From Eopsaltria australis (taxonomy: Eukaryota; Chordata; Aves; Passeriformes; Petroicidae), in contig JAVTVJ010000130.1 of the NCBI GenBank assembly GCA_034509425.1, positions 1,667,501-1,731,500 of the forward strand: 64,000 nt of DNA. The letters are read 5' to 3'. The position numbers were made by a program, and so were the translations under genes. The notes beneath the pieces are model-generated. The model saw only the letters and a list, made by a program, of their open reading frames with translations. It searched no databases and had not been told where the DNA came from. Shown piece by piece: positions 25,701-38,180 of the stretch. How positions within the stretch are numbered: the stretch's first letter is position 1; every line of letters starts with the position of its first letter.

Positions 25701-28700
25701 TGTATCACTTGGTTCTGTGGCTATTCAGCCTCCTGTAATGTTGTGTATTTCTTCTATTTTACCTATTTGGGTCAAGGTGTTCCAAGTGAAAATGGAAATT
25801 TAAGGCCAGAACCCAGGTGAGATCTCTGACTGTAGGTCATATTCAGATTCCATGGTAAGCAGAATATTGCTTGCCTGCAAGTTTTGTTTGAGCCAAAAAA
25901 CAATAAGGAAAAATTTGCTTAATGTGTGCATATATGCACAAACGCATAAGGACATCGTATTTGAGGCAGATGATAAATACCAGGAAAAATCCTCAGAAGG
26001 GCAAAGCTGTTCTTTCTAGAACCATTTTGCTGATAAATTATTTCAGCTGTGCATGGAGCTCAATGCTGCCCAAACTTCATTACTGAATCTGACCAGTAAC
26101 TAATGAAAACCGCCTGTGAAAGTCATAGCGATATCTGCTGTTCTCATCCTGCTGATTTTAAGAGTTTTCTCCTGTGGACATATCTGTGTGTTCGTGCTGT
26201 GGGAGCTTGTGGAGAAGCTTTGCAGTAGCTTGAATGTAAAATTCATAAAAACATCCCAAGGCACAATTCTTCTCATCTGCCTGCGAGGCCACAGTAGAGT
26301 TGACTTCTCCCTGATAGCAATGAGACATAAAGGCATTTTTATGACTAGAGGATGGAGCTTGTAGAAGTCAAGACATTAATCTCTCTTCTGTCTTTTGACA
26401 TCTGTCAGAATTGTAAATATACTGGAGCAGTAATATAAGGATTCTCAATCCTCAGACTCCCCATCTGTGACCAAAAGGCTGCTGTTTAATTTCGCCAGAA
26501 GTCAGGATCTTTGGCTTGGACTGTGGAATGGAGGACTGGAACACGGAAGGCATCAAATGGCCCTGGAGAGTGAAGGAAATGATAGCTAGACTGTATTGTA
26601 TTGGGTCCTTTATTTCATCATGAGAATTTTATATTAGGAAAACACTTGAAAATAAGGGTTGGAAATCAGGAGAGATTTCTGTGTATACATAAACTGTCTC
26701 ACTGTATGCCTATGGGACATGTCTAAAGTAGCTTTTATCCTGCAGGAGTAGTACCTTGATAAAATCTATGTATAATACTGTATGTTTGACCTCCAGAGTA
26801 ATTAATTCCTGATTCTTTGATGCCTTTGATACTGTGAGTAAACTCATTTAGCTTTAGTTTTCCTTTTACTGTGACAAAGAATTTTTACTGTGACTGGAGA
26901 ATTTCTCCAGTCTCGATTGAAGATTTATTGCATTCACACAGTGAATCACAGCAAATGCACAACAGCGGTCACAGTACTCCAACCTGCTCCGAAGAGCTGC
27001 TAACAGAATTGAATAATGTGGCCTGCATGGTTTTTTTTACTATAAAAATGGCATTTCAGACTGAAAATACAGCTTGAATAGTCATGTTGTTTGAGCTGCC
27101 TGGAGCCCTAGACTTCCTCTCTGTGTATGAGCTGAAGAACTTTTTGATCTCATAGATGTTAGTTACTGCATGAAGTTATTTCTGATTTTTGTAAATATGC
27201 TTTAAGTCAGACTCAGGAGTAGTATGCATGAAATGTCACTGAGGGCCAGATGTTCAACTGCTATGTGATGACATTGATCCTTCTGAGGGCTGTGAAATAA
27301 CTGCAGTTTATGCAATTGAAGTTTGACACTTTTGTTTACAGTAAAATACACAGTTACTCCTATGCCAAGTAAACTCCATACAAGTAAACTTGACACATGG
27401 TCTTGACCATTGTTTTAATGGCTACCCTGGTCTGTTTATACACTCAATTTCTGTGTTTTTCTCTCTTAGTGTTGGAGCACTCGTGGGCCTGTCAATAGCA
27501 GCAGTGGTCCTCTTTGCTTTTATCATCACTGTGTGTGTTCTCTGTTATTTGTTTATCAGCACCAAGCCACGCAGCAAACTGGATACTGGTTTGAGCTTAC
27601 AGATGGCAGGTAAGACCAGTTGTTATTGATGTGCATTATCACCTGCAGAGAAAAAGCCTAACTCTATCTTTAAATGGATGTGGAGGAATCCAACAGTGTG
27701 TGTTTTCTTTCTGATGGGGATGTCAAGATGTAATCAAGCTATCCTGCTGTTTTGCCTGCTCTGTGAAATGTGTACCAAACTCAAAACATTTAGCACAAGC
27801 TCAGTATATTTATTTAGTAATAGGAAGAGCGTAAAAGTTTGCCATACTGAGTGAGGGTGCAACAAATAAGTCCCTTTATCAGAAAGAGACTTATTGACTT
27901 AGTTGCTCTGGATTTCTCCTCAAGAGTACATAAATATGTAGTAATGATTCATTCTAGGAATAAGAATCTCAGGAGAGATTTTAAGTGTATTTTCTTGTGA
28001 CAGAGAGAGGTCATTCTTTTTTTTCCCTTTCTTCTTGACACAGGATCCAGACTTTGAAGTCTAAGACTCTTTGTTTCAGTAGCAGTAGTCCATACCTTTG
28101 TGCCTAGACTGTGTTGGCAGATGCCTGCAGGAACAGTGTATGTAGTCAGCACTAACCCACTCACAGGGGAAAATTGCTGCTGTTGCTCCAGTTCACTACA
28201 TTTGTGAAATCTGACTGCAAGTCTCCTTGGCAAGATGGGGTGTGATAAGTTTCACTTTTTGTCTTGGACTTCCTGAATATTTAAATGAACAGCTTCAGGA
28301 GTTCAAACAGTAAAGTTGTAGGAAATGAAAGCAATGTTGTACTTATGTAGGCATTGGAAGTTGAACAAGGAAAATTATTCTTGGGAAAAAGTCCCCTCAG
28401 CTCAAATTTTCTTTTTATTTATTATTTAAAAATACTTCTATGCCTGTATGGCAGTAAATGACCAATGAGTTCCTGTAATTATAGCCTATTACAGAGCAGT
28501 AAGCCCCCTCCTGAGTGTCTAGTTAACACAGTCCACTTCATACCAAGGTTCCTAATTTAGTTCTCTATAGAATGCAGGCTTTGGTTTAAAAGTGGTTCAT
28601 AGAGCTGTCAGAACTGCAAAGCCTCCCTTTGTAGCTGTATGAGATGAGCAAGCTGCTGAAGTCACACATTCAGCAAACTGCTACTAGTCTGCAAATTGAA

Positions 28701-31700
28701 AACTTCACACTTGTTCTGGAGAGAGAGTGGAATTAAGACCTGCTATGTAAAACAGCCTAAATAAACTCTTGGTTGAGATGAACGAAATGCACTCGTGCTC
28801 TTCTACAAGATGGCTGTGCTTTAATTATAAACTGGCATTATGCTTTTGAACGTGTTGCTGTTTAACTTCTTCCCTCAGGTTTTCCTGCTATAGCACCAGC
28901 TATTAACCCATTGCCAGGAAAGCAGTGCTGTATTTCTTGTGCCTTTTATTTCTGTGCCAGACATGTTAGGCACATGGGGAGCTGGGAAGGAGGAGGGTGC
29001 TACTGCACCACTGCTGCCAAGTAATTCCATCTTTCTGTAGGGACTCGAATTGTGCTGCAGGCCCACATCCTGCTTGGGCAGCAAAGGTTGTTCCTCTCTT
29101 CCTATCATGAGGTGGACAGCATCCCAAGTTCCCCCACTGGTGAGCCAGCATTCCTGTAGGCATTCCAAGTCACAATTCCAAACTTTATGAGGCCAGGAAG
29201 CTGAGGGATCTTTGCTTTTTTCCAGCCATCTCCTGTGTGGTTTGGAGCTTTGCTTGGACAAATTCCTTTGTATTTAAACATGTTTTTGACTTTGCTCTCA
29301 TCCTGTGTTTTTCACTTTTATTGTTCTGCTTCTTTGGCTTCTTCGAATGACAATTATTTCACATCTGAGCTCTGATAGCTTTGGCTGTTGTTGAGGTGGA
29401 TTGCTGGAAATTGAAAGCCATGGTTGCCAAGCTTGAGAGATCTTTGGAAATGTTTTAGGATTTCACTGACAAGTCTGAGTGCTTGCCTTCATCATACTTG
29501 GGTTTCTTTCATGGAAGTCATGCAAGGGCTGAGTGTCTGATGAGATGGCTGGTTAGCTGCTTGCAGTCCTGCGGAAAATAAAAATAGCCCCTCTCCTCAT
29601 CTTTTCAGTTCTTCTGAAAGTTCAGGATAACCATATATAAGCAATAAAAACAAATTAAAAAATTAAAACAATTTTTAGGCACTTCAGAGAATTGCAGGCC
29701 TGAAGACCATGAGTTTTAAGTATGAACTCAGTTCAACACAACTTTTTCTGAATGAGCATAATTTTGCCTTTAGATGAAGGCTGTGTCACACTTTAGTTGT
29801 TGTGCAACATCTGCATCCCTGGAGCACTCAGAAAGCATTCATTTTTGAAAGCAGTATTTTTTATTATATTCAATTTCACCCATAATACATCAGCTCAGTT
29901 GGAGTTTTGTATCTCATTAAACATAAAATTGGTTATTTTATGCCTTTCCTACCTCACATAATAGCAAAAGTTGGTCATTGTTCTGTGGGTTCATCCAAGA
30001 TCTCCTAAATACAGAAGTGGAATGGTTGAATTTTTACTGAAATAATTTCAAGATCAATGATAAATCTTACAATAAACTGAATTTGAAACCCTTTATTAAA
30101 GTTTCTGATTCTACAAAAGGCATATCAACTGGAATTTGCCTCTATTTAGCCTTTAACAAATGGTCTTCCATGGCATCAGCACAGATCTTCCATATCATCA
30201 GCACCCAGTATTACAAGTTGGGTTCCTGAGTTAGCCAAGGATTCTTTAGCCCTATAAAAAATTACATTTTAATCTGAGCATTGAATTTCAGGAAAAAATG
30301 AGCTCAGTCACTGGTATAGACAAGGAAGAATTACTTAAATGTTACTGGAGTTAGACATTTCTATTTGTAGTATCCTAGTGTAGAGTGCAGAGTTGATCCA
30401 TAAGATGCAAGACAGTATGGGCAGGCAAACAAGAAGATCCTGCAGTTCAGTTGCTCGTTAAGTTCTCCAAAATAGAAAGTATTTTTCATTGAACTCATTG
30501 TAGATGTTTTTGGTTCTCCCATTTGAAGGCTGAACAATTGTAGCAGTGGTAAAAAATGCCTCAAAGACATCCAGGCCCTGAATATGCAAACATGATGTGT
30601 TTATTCAAGGTGAAAGGGAATTTGGTCATGTGTTTTGTTCTTCTAACAAAAAGCTTCTCTTTGTGCAAAAGGTTAGTCCCCTTCAAAATGTGGGGAGCTA
30701 GGAAGTCACAGGACCGTAAGTGTTTTGTTAAGGCTGGATGCATGATGCTGGAACATCCCCCCAGTGCTAGAGATAAGGAGGACTGAGTAAATATTGCAGA
30801 ATTGCCAGGATGGGAGTGGTAAACAGGCAGAAAAGGGGAGATCTAGAGGCACGTATTGACTGTGAGAAAGGTGCATGTACACTTGCCTTGACCAGGCAGC
30901 TGATGGGAGAGGAGTGATCTTCTCTACTGGCCCCTGAGAGCAGGCTTTGCAATCAGGGATATAAAAGATGGAGGGAGCCTCTCCACCTTGGTGACCCAAA
31001 TGGTTTTTAAACACATTTTCTGAGTTGCCCCTGTATATCTGCAAGGTCTGGAAAGACCTTTGAGATGAAGTGTTCCATACCACTGCAAAGCATGAATAGC
31101 AAATTACATTTTATGATGGTAACTAATACTTTTCCCTTAAAACTTAGCACTGGAAGACCTCTGTAATGCATTCAGTGTCAGACAGCAGGGACCTTTGGAT
31201 TGGAATGTGAAGCAACTGTGCCCTTGTAAATTAATCATAAGTGCTGGGGAAAATGTGCTTTGATAGGAGTTATTAATTCCTTGTTCTTGCAAAGCAGTGA
31301 CATCATAATATGCAAAAGTTCTTAGTTTCATTTCATAATGAGGAAAAACGCAGCTTGAAAAATAGCCAGATGACTTTCCTGTCCCTATTTCCCTCCTTAA
31401 TAAAAGATTCCTCATGGGGCATGATTCAAATACCTGAAATATTCAGGTATTTTGATGAAAAAGCACGAAACTCTCACACACTGTCCTTCTTAGCTCAGTA
31501 CGATTATCTGACTATTGGTTGTGAAAGCAGATAGCTGCTTTCTGAATTCAGATGCGCTACTTGGCTTTTGGAGTGTGCATTGGTAACTTTGCCTTCTAGG
31601 TTTAGGGGTAATTTCAACTGTATGGTGTTCTTGTAGCTGGCCTTAAATTTTCCCCAGTTAGGCTACTTCTATCTTTGCCAGTCATCTACCTCAGATTTCT

Positions 31701-34700
31701 GTATGGGGAAAAATCAGCCAAATGGGCTCAACTGTTAAAAAAAAAAAGACTTTTTTTTTTTTTTTCCTTGGGAAATGAAGAAAATTTCAATTTTGGAGCT
31801 GGGAATTCAAATTTAGTAGAAGGGTACATCACTAGAAAAGATTAAAGTTTGAAATGTCTTTATTGAACTTCTTCGCTTTTAAATTTCTCAGACTTTCCTG
31901 TAGCAGTGAGATTTTTGCAGCTCATTAGGAGTCAGGTTTTTTAGTACAAATACACCCTAGCTGCTCTAGGCTTCAAAAATAAAGTGCCTTCCTCTGTAAC
32001 TGATAAGGATTCTTTTTTCTTATTTTTGGTTTTTTTTTCAAAACTGAAATAACTCTGTTGTTTTCAACTTAAAATCTTAGCTTAAATAGTATTGTACAGA
32101 GATTTTAAAATGTAAAACTATCAAATCCCAGTCTTGCATTTTTGAAACCAAACTGCAGTTTTTTCAATTCAAACAAAATAAAATAAAATGCAGCTTTCTA
32201 AACACATCAATAACAAATAATTCCCTTTTCCCAATCTGCTTTGTTTCAGTTTCTTATTAAATTTAAATATGAGCATTCTCAACTTTTCATCCCTTTTTGG
32301 ATATAGGGAACCTGCTTTTCAATCCCTTCCCCACACACTGGCTTGGATAAAAGTACCTTGCCCAGTTAAGTTTATCTTTTCTGTTTTCTTTGTGTTTGCC
32401 CACACTTGGGAAAGTGGAAAATGAAGTCAAAGACAGTGTTGAACTAAAGGGTAATGGGAAATACAGGGAGGCCTGGGAGGAAGATTGATGAGCTCCATAA
32501 GGAGAATTAGATGACAGGATAAAGCAGGGAGAGGCTTTGGATCTGGAAGATAAAGGAGAAAACTGCAAGGAGCTGAATGCTCCAGGGAGCATTTAGAAGA
32601 GGGATGGGACTGATGGAGCTGAGAGCAGCAGAGCAGGGAGGCAGCAATGCCAGAGAGGATGGAGAAAGTCCTGAGGGCCAGGAAGTGGAGCAGAGGCTGT
32701 GGGTGGGCTGGGGAGCAGGAGCCTGGTGCCTGGGGAGAGAGATGGAGAGGGAGCCTGACAGAGGAGGAATCAGGTACAGGGTTGAGATTTAGGGCAGGGA
32801 AAAGGGAGGAGAGACTCCAAGTATGATCTGCTGTTCATGGATATGAGGAGTATAATGGGAAGCATAGTAGCAGAAAATAAGGACTGGAGACAGAATGAGG
32901 AAAGTGGGAAGGGAATGAAAGAATGAGTATCAGGTAAGAAAGAAAATAAATTAAGTGGAGAGTGTGGTTAGGAAAGTTTTCTCAGTTGTCAGCAGGGATC
33001 AGTGGAAACTGGCAGAGCACCTCTCTCCTCCCTTCATGCAGTGATCCACTGCAGGCTGCCTTTGCTTTAGTTACTCTGATCAGTTGGGCAAACTTGAGTT
33101 ATCTGCACTGAATCAAAAGATTCCTGCCCTTCTGCTCCAAGCAGGTGTCTGTATCCGTTAGCTGGTGGAATTTTAACTATTACTTAGGTCAACCTATGAA
33201 GTTGTGCTCTGAAAAACAATATTCAAATGCTACTTAGCTTCAAAACCAAAGGCTCAAAAGATGGGAGACGCCAGAACTAAAGATTTTGTGGGAAACTGGT
33301 AAAATGCTTAATTAAAAATGGTTTTTTGTGCTCCTGTCATCACTTGAATGTTTCTAAAAACATGGGCAACACTTGCAAGGAAATATTGTGAACCTCCCCA
33401 CACACACTCAGAGCTTTGGGGTCACAGAATGAAGGTGCACTGAAAGCAACAGTGACTGATTATGTTTGAAGAGGGATGAAAGTTTGAGATTTCTGGTCCA
33501 TTTGCTTGAATATGGGGAATTTTTAATGTGATTTATTTCAGGAGACTTTCTGATTTTCTGCTACAAGCCCAACCACAGTGCTGCTACCTTAAACTGCTCT
33601 TCACTTTGATGTTATTCCTTTTTAACACAAGGAAGTTAACAATTGCAGCCTCCCTGAGGCCCAGGAATGCAAAGTGGAATGGATTTGATCTGTCTCATCC
33701 TCTAAAAATTGTAGAAGATTTCAGGAACTGTGGTTTTTCTGGTGCAGTGGGCATATCTATGTATTAGTACTTGCAACTGATGGAAGAATAATGCTGTTAG
33801 TTCTTCTAAAAATGCCTTTGTTTTACAGACAGTGAGGCCAGAGGGAGTTCAATATGTTAAAGACAGAGGCACTGGATGGATTCTACCAATGTTGTGAAGA
33901 AAAGAGGTACCATGAGAACATTTATTTTCATCTTATTCTGTTGTATTTGTATACTCTCTACTCTGTTTTACATGGATTTTATAAAATGATTCTTTATGTG
34001 GGTTTCTTACTTTTTGAAAAGCACTAGCAAACTGTCTCTGTCTGATTTATTTATACACTGCCCTGATGCTGTCCTTGCACAGGGATGTATCTGCAGAGAC
34101 TTGGACAGACTCCTTCCCCAGACAAATCTCTTCTAGACTTACTGTTACATGAATACTCCATCATGGTTATGTGCCAGACAAGATTATATTCCCCTTATGC
34201 TGTTATTGTCCTTTCCCTGAGCTGTCCTGGGTGCACCAGAGCTTACTAAGGAGGCAGACACTGTAACTTATTCAAAAGAATTTCGTTAGTGATGAATTGC
34301 CAGAAAGGCTCCTGTGTGACAAAGGGGGAAAGAAGTGAAGTTTCTGGTTCATTGCTTCCTGGGGATGCAGAAATGAATACCAGGTAAATTCTGACACAGA
34401 ACTGGAGAGGGTTATCTTGCAAGAAACTTGATTTTTATGCTGAAATAATGTGTAAAGGTCAAACTGCCTATGGCACAGACCATGCAAAATAGTGTTTAAA
34501 TGTACCCCAGTACAGATAAGTTGTACTTCAGACTTAAGAAGACTTTATGAATAATGCAGAGGACTTCAGATGGCATGAAACATGCATTTTACTTCCTGCA
34601 GGGGGTGAAAACTCATGGCTGAACAGCCACAGAATGTGAGAAAATAGCTGCAGATCAGCAATGTCCATCACAAGAAATAAGTGGTCCTGTTTACTCAGCA

Positions 34701-37700
34701 GTTGTTTTCAGATGAGCAGGAAAGTAAATGAGTCAGGAGTTCCCTGTTTCATGTCTTTGCTCTTGCACCCTTAAAAAAAGCCACCCTGTGCATCCCAAGT
34801 GCAAATGCATCTTTCTCAGAGCTCTTTATCGGCATAACAAGCTGATTTTGGCTCCTTGTCCTTACAAAAATACTGAAGTGTAACAAAACTCATTTCAAAA
34901 CTCCTAACCACCTCCACACAATTTTTCTTCTGCTGTTACAAATGAAATGGCTTGTGGGAGAAAAATGCCATGGGAAGACTAAAATGGATCCTGCAGTCAG
35001 AAAGCCGTCTGTAGTGAGAAAATCCAAAAATACCCGAGACAGGCGCCAAGTACTGAGATGAGCTGAGGTCTGTGAATGTGGCATTGCTTTCTGAAGGCCA
35101 TGAGCCTCTCGTTTCCTCATGCTTCTGTTTGCCTGCTTTTGTGTCGTGGTAGAGAGGCTGATGTTTATAGGGTGCCTGCTAACCACTATTGCTTACAGGG
35201 AGAGAATTGAGAGGCAGCTGCAAAGGACTTGGGTAGGGTTTGAATGCATGCATTATATAAAGACCAAAAAATCTGGAAGCTTTTTTTTGTGAATGAATTA
35301 CCCAACTTGTTTTGTTGGCAAAATGAGGCTGGCATTGTAGCGAAGAATCAAAATACTTGAGACCTCATTTAGAGCTAAATCCAGGAAAACTATGTCCTTA
35401 GCCTGTGAGCCTTTTTGCTTCCTGATTCAGAATGGAAAAGCTGGGAACTTTCTGTGAAAATGGAAAGGGAGGAAGGGTCTTTTCTGAACCTAACACATAA
35501 TGTGGCTAAGTGTTGGTAGAAATTCCAGGTCTCTAATTGTTTTTTGTCCCCTGCTTTTCACATGTGCTTGTTGCAGATTTCATACCCACACCTGTCATGG
35601 GGAGCCACTTCACAGTGCAACATTAAATCTGAGAGTCCATCAGTGGCTACAGATTTTTACCGCTGTGAGAAAGCTACAGGTGCCAATTAGATTTCCTTTA
35701 GCAGGCATATTTCCTCTGCCAAATTCACTGGGTTTAAATCAGGAACAGGACCCCTTATGCCTGGTGTAGTTCAGCACACAATTCAAGCTTGTTTGCCTGC
35801 TCTTTTCCAGCAAAAGGGCAAAGACAGCTTTTAGCTTTACAAAGGGAAAGGGGAGGTACTAGGCAGCTGAAGGCATTGCTTCTAACTTAGAGTGATAATA
35901 CATTAAATTATTAAATAGTTGAGCTATGCACAAGAAAAATCTGACACAGATTTTGTGAAGATGGATAATGACAAACCAATCTAATTTCTCTCTTTGTCAA
36001 GGCAATTTTGCCTATCAAGTAAGTGGGAACAAGTGGCTGTGATTACAGACCTTATGAAAATGCAGTCAAAGAGAAGTTTTCAGTGACTCATTCTCAAGCA
36101 CATTTTTGGAGGGAAGAAAGATGTCTTGGGTAATGTCTGGTACGTTATCCCAGATATGTAGTAAGAGCTTGGCTGAAAGACTTACAGAGCACATGAATAA
36201 AATTTTTGAATGACACCACCCTGAGAAGGGTTGCAAGACTCTGGGGCTAAAACTACCTACAGAATTGTCTCAGTACCCTTGAGAAATGTTCTGAAATAAA
36301 AAAAGTGAAATACACGAGAATCAACGTACTGTAGTTAAAAAGGAGAAACCACATCCTCAAGCATAACTAAAGAAGCTGATTAAATAGTAAAGAAATGCTT
36401 CCTAATGTCCAGTCTAAACCCCCCCCTGGTGCAGCTTTGAATTATCCCCATGCATCCTTTCACTGGATACCAAGGAGAAGAGACCAGAGAGTCACAGCAT
36501 GGTTTGGGTTGGAATGGACCTTCATGGTTGTCTGGTTCCAATCCTGCTGTCATGGGCAGGGACACCTTCCACTAGACCAGATTGCTCAGAGCTTCATCCT
36601 ACCTGGCCTTGAACACTTCCAGGAATGGGGCACCCACAGCTTCTCTGGGCAACCAGTGTCACATCCTCACCATTCTCTCCACATTCCCCTCAGGAAGCTG
36701 GACAGAGCTGTGAGGTCACCCCACAGCCTCCTTGTCCCTGAACTAGATAAGCCCAAAGTCCTTAGCCAGTGCTCATGGGACACTCCTTCCACCTGTCCTT
36801 CCAGCCCTTTCTCCTGCTTTGTTGTTTTCTTCTGGATGCTTTCAAGTACCTTAATATCCTTCTTAAATTGTGGAGCCCAAAACCACACTCTGCATTCACA
36901 GTGAGGCTGCACCAAGGCTCAGTACAGCAGGATAATCACCTCTTCTGAGCAGCTGGTTATTTATTGGTGTTTGACACACCCCAGGGTAGGATTTGCCTTC
37001 TCAGCTGCTAGGGCACACTGCTGCCAGCCAGATGGCAGTGCTAGGGGAGGGTACAGATCGAAGTTTAAGTGTATGTCTCAGGTTTTCATTTAAGTTCATC
37101 AGGAATGTGTACCCATCCTCAGAGCCTTCAGCAGAAAATTATCTAGAATCTACAAAAAGTATCACTGCTAATTCAGATGAGCATCATTTCTCTTGATGAA
37201 CCTGTACTGAAGTGATGTTCTTTGCTGGTTAGGATGCTCTTTCTGCTAGTTGCCATCTGCCTTGAATCCAAGATTTTATGCTTCAGAACTTCTGTCAGTA
37301 GCTGAGTTAGCTGAAATTGTCCAGCCAGACTTCAGTGCATGTCCATTTTTTTGCATATCCAGACGAGCATTTGCTTCTAAACCCATCTGTAACAACAGCT
37401 GTTGTGCTTTACCTCAGAATCAATCCTGCTTTAATGGGCAGTAGAGCAATTTATTTGTATAGAAATTCCTCAGGTGTAGTTTGGAATATATTCTGGTGTC
37501 TTTCAAGATTAAAGGCACACGTTGTGAGTATGTCTATCATTAAATTAAATGCATGGTTTGAGGTAGATATTAGCGGTGCATTTTCCAAGAGGCACTGCAT
37601 AGAAATGTTAGATGAATGTCTGTCTTTATCTACAAAACCTTTTTTGTTTTGTTTCAGCACCATTGTGTGTGGACCTTTATCACATGCAAGGGGAAATCCT

Positions 37701-38180
37701 CACTTGCCCAGTAGAGGAGCAGCAGCAGAGCTGCCCATCCACAAACACCCCCAGAGGAGGCACTTATTATTTCACAGCTGTAGTAATGCTCTTCACAGGT
37801 GCAGTTCTTCACATGATAAAGGCTTGGAATATAATGAGATGCTTGGAAAGAAGTAATGCCAGTGAAATGGATTGAGATGTGTGTTCTGGATTTTTTGGTA
37901 GGAAAAAAATCTTCCCCTGTTCAGTCTAACTCTTAGCTGTTGTTGGTATTTTGCAGATACAGAGCTGCATCCTTCACAAAGCCCCCACCAAAATAAGCTG
38001 CTGACAGAGCCAAGTGGCTTCAAGAGATTTCCTAAGCCACAAGGATGGACTGTGACTGTAAGCCACAAGAACCTGACTCACTCTTCCAGAGATGTTTCCT
38101 GGCTCTTACAACCACTGTCAATAACCAGAGGCCAATCTGAAGCTGTGCCAGGATGTGTTTGTGTATGGTTGCTGTACTGA
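19579..38180 (+). CDS. SHISAL2A: SHISAL2A (FAM159A), shisa-like protein 2A, four coding exons
   Basis: Seen: exons 19579-19760, 27470-27609, 37658-37798 and 37957-38180 join in phase (2, 1, 1) into 228 codons plus TGA. ATG 19579 has a good context (GCGCC before it). Residues 1-60 carry the shisa-like Cys-rich segment with FSCPR, VFCCGF and KYCCDDP, then PYEHSYMWWL. Residues about 62-90 form one hydrophobic membrane span (AAVVLFAFIITVCVLCYLF), followed by TKPRSKLDTGLSLQ. These match human SHISAL2A closely from memory. The tail (108-228) is diverged, though RGGTYYFTAVVMLFTD aligns weakly with the human tail and the split Asp codon agrees. Human protein is 190 aa. The paralogue SHISAL2B is a poorer match. 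Likely a single-pass membrane protein; its molecular role is not established. Exons 1-2 are very secure; exons 3-4 rest on clean splice phase and weak similarity. Confidence 0.92.
19761..27469 (+). other. SHISAL2A intron 1
   Basis: About 7.7 kb. The first ~500 bases remain GC-rich, then the composition falls to AT-rich. An open frame at 26116-26364 is matched by one on the opposite strand and has no gene-like context. No transposon or RNA gene was recognised. Confidence 0.85.
27470..27609 (+). CDS. SHISAL2A: SHISAL2A coding exon 2 (membrane span)
   Basis: The acceptor TTTTTCTCTCTTAG ends at 27469 and the donor GTAAGA starts at 27610. The exon completes Ser61 and encodes VGALVGLSIAAVV through the transmembrane helix to SLQMA, matching the human order WWLSIGALIGLS from memory. 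Confidence 0.95.
31428..31452. other. Perfect 11-bp hairpin
   Basis: AAATACCTGAA (31428-31438) and its exact reverse complement TTCAGGTATTT (31442-31452) flank a 3-base loop. With one bulged T the stem can be extended by two more pairs. Confidence 0.6.
31737..31765. repeat. A11 / T15 inverted homopolymer pair
   Basis: A run of 11 A is followed three bases later by a run of 15 T. It can fold into a simple hairpin or result from slippage. No retroposon body was recognised on either side. Confidence 0.8.
32440..32960 (+). repeat. Purine-biased (GA-rich) low-complexity block
   Basis: The + strand is strongly enriched in A and G for about 500 bp, with many AGG, GGAG and GAGA words. For example 32881-32940 has 11 pyrimidines in 60 bases. 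No clean repeat period is visible. A 71-codon ORF at 32577-32792 is a by-product of this composition. Confidence 0.65.
36486..37035 (-). mobile_element. CR1 LINE fragment (3' end with remnant of the reverse transcriptase ORF)
   Basis: The + strand begins GAGTCACAGCATGGTTTGGG, the complement of a CR1 3' tail. It runs through the conserved GGGCAGGGACACCTTCCACT block and on into the ORF2 3' coding region. On the - strand an open frame at 36667-36915 contains WAPQFKKDI, LRTLGLSS and RRLWGDLTAL, which fit the C-terminus of CR1 reverse transcriptase proteins. The element is 5'-truncated, mutated and inactive. It sits in SHISAL2A intron 2, antisense to the gene. Confidence 0.92.
37658..37798 (+). 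CDS. SHISAL2A: SHISAL2A coding exon 3
   Basis: The acceptor TTTTGTTTTGTTTCAG ends at 37657 and the donor GTGCAG starts at 37799. The exon is phase 1 at both ends and encodes residues 108-154, including three cysteines and TYYFTAVVMLFT. Sequence similarity to human is weak here. The call rests on splice signals, phase and the partial tail match. Confidence 0.75.
37799..37956 (+). other. SHISAL2A intron 3 (158 bp)
   Basis: A very short intron with donor GTGCAG and an acceptor ending GGTATTTTGCAG. Read-through of the donor would end at a TGA 25 codons later, giving an alternative shorter tail. Confidence 0.72.
37957..38180 (+). CDS. SHISAL2A: SHISAL2A coding exon 4 (terminal)
   Basis: Starts after TTTTGCAG, completes Asp155 and encodes 73 more residues to TGA 38178-38180. 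The tail is Ser/Pro/His-rich with no recognisable domain and ends in a Cys/Val/Trp/Leu stretch. It is longer than the human tail after the corresponding Asp (about 20 residues from memory). Confidence 0.75.

Larger units (their letters stand above)
27610..37657 (+). other. SHISAL2A intron 2
   Basis: About 10 kb. It contains a perfect short hairpin (31428-31452), an A11/T15 inverted homopolymer pair (31737-31765), a purine-biased block (about 32440-32960) and a 550-bp antisense CR1 fragment (36486-37035) that ends ~620 bp before exon 3. No other gene was found. Confidence 0.85.

Noticed and set aside
26116..26364. Hydrophobic-start ORF inside SHISAL2A intron 1
   Set aside because: The opposite strand is open over the same bases, and no gene structure or known family fits.
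32577..32792. 71-codon + ORF rich in Gly/Glu/Arg
   Set aside because: Explained by the GA-rich block in the intron.
36667..36915. Minus-strand ORF with reverse-transcriptase-like sequence
   Set aside because: It is the decayed ORF2 end of the CR1 fragment, not an independent gene. It is listed with the CR1.
37317..37856. 179-codon + open frame across SHISAL2A exon 3
   Set aside because: It is in a different frame from the spliced gene and runs through the intron. It is a shadow of exon 3.
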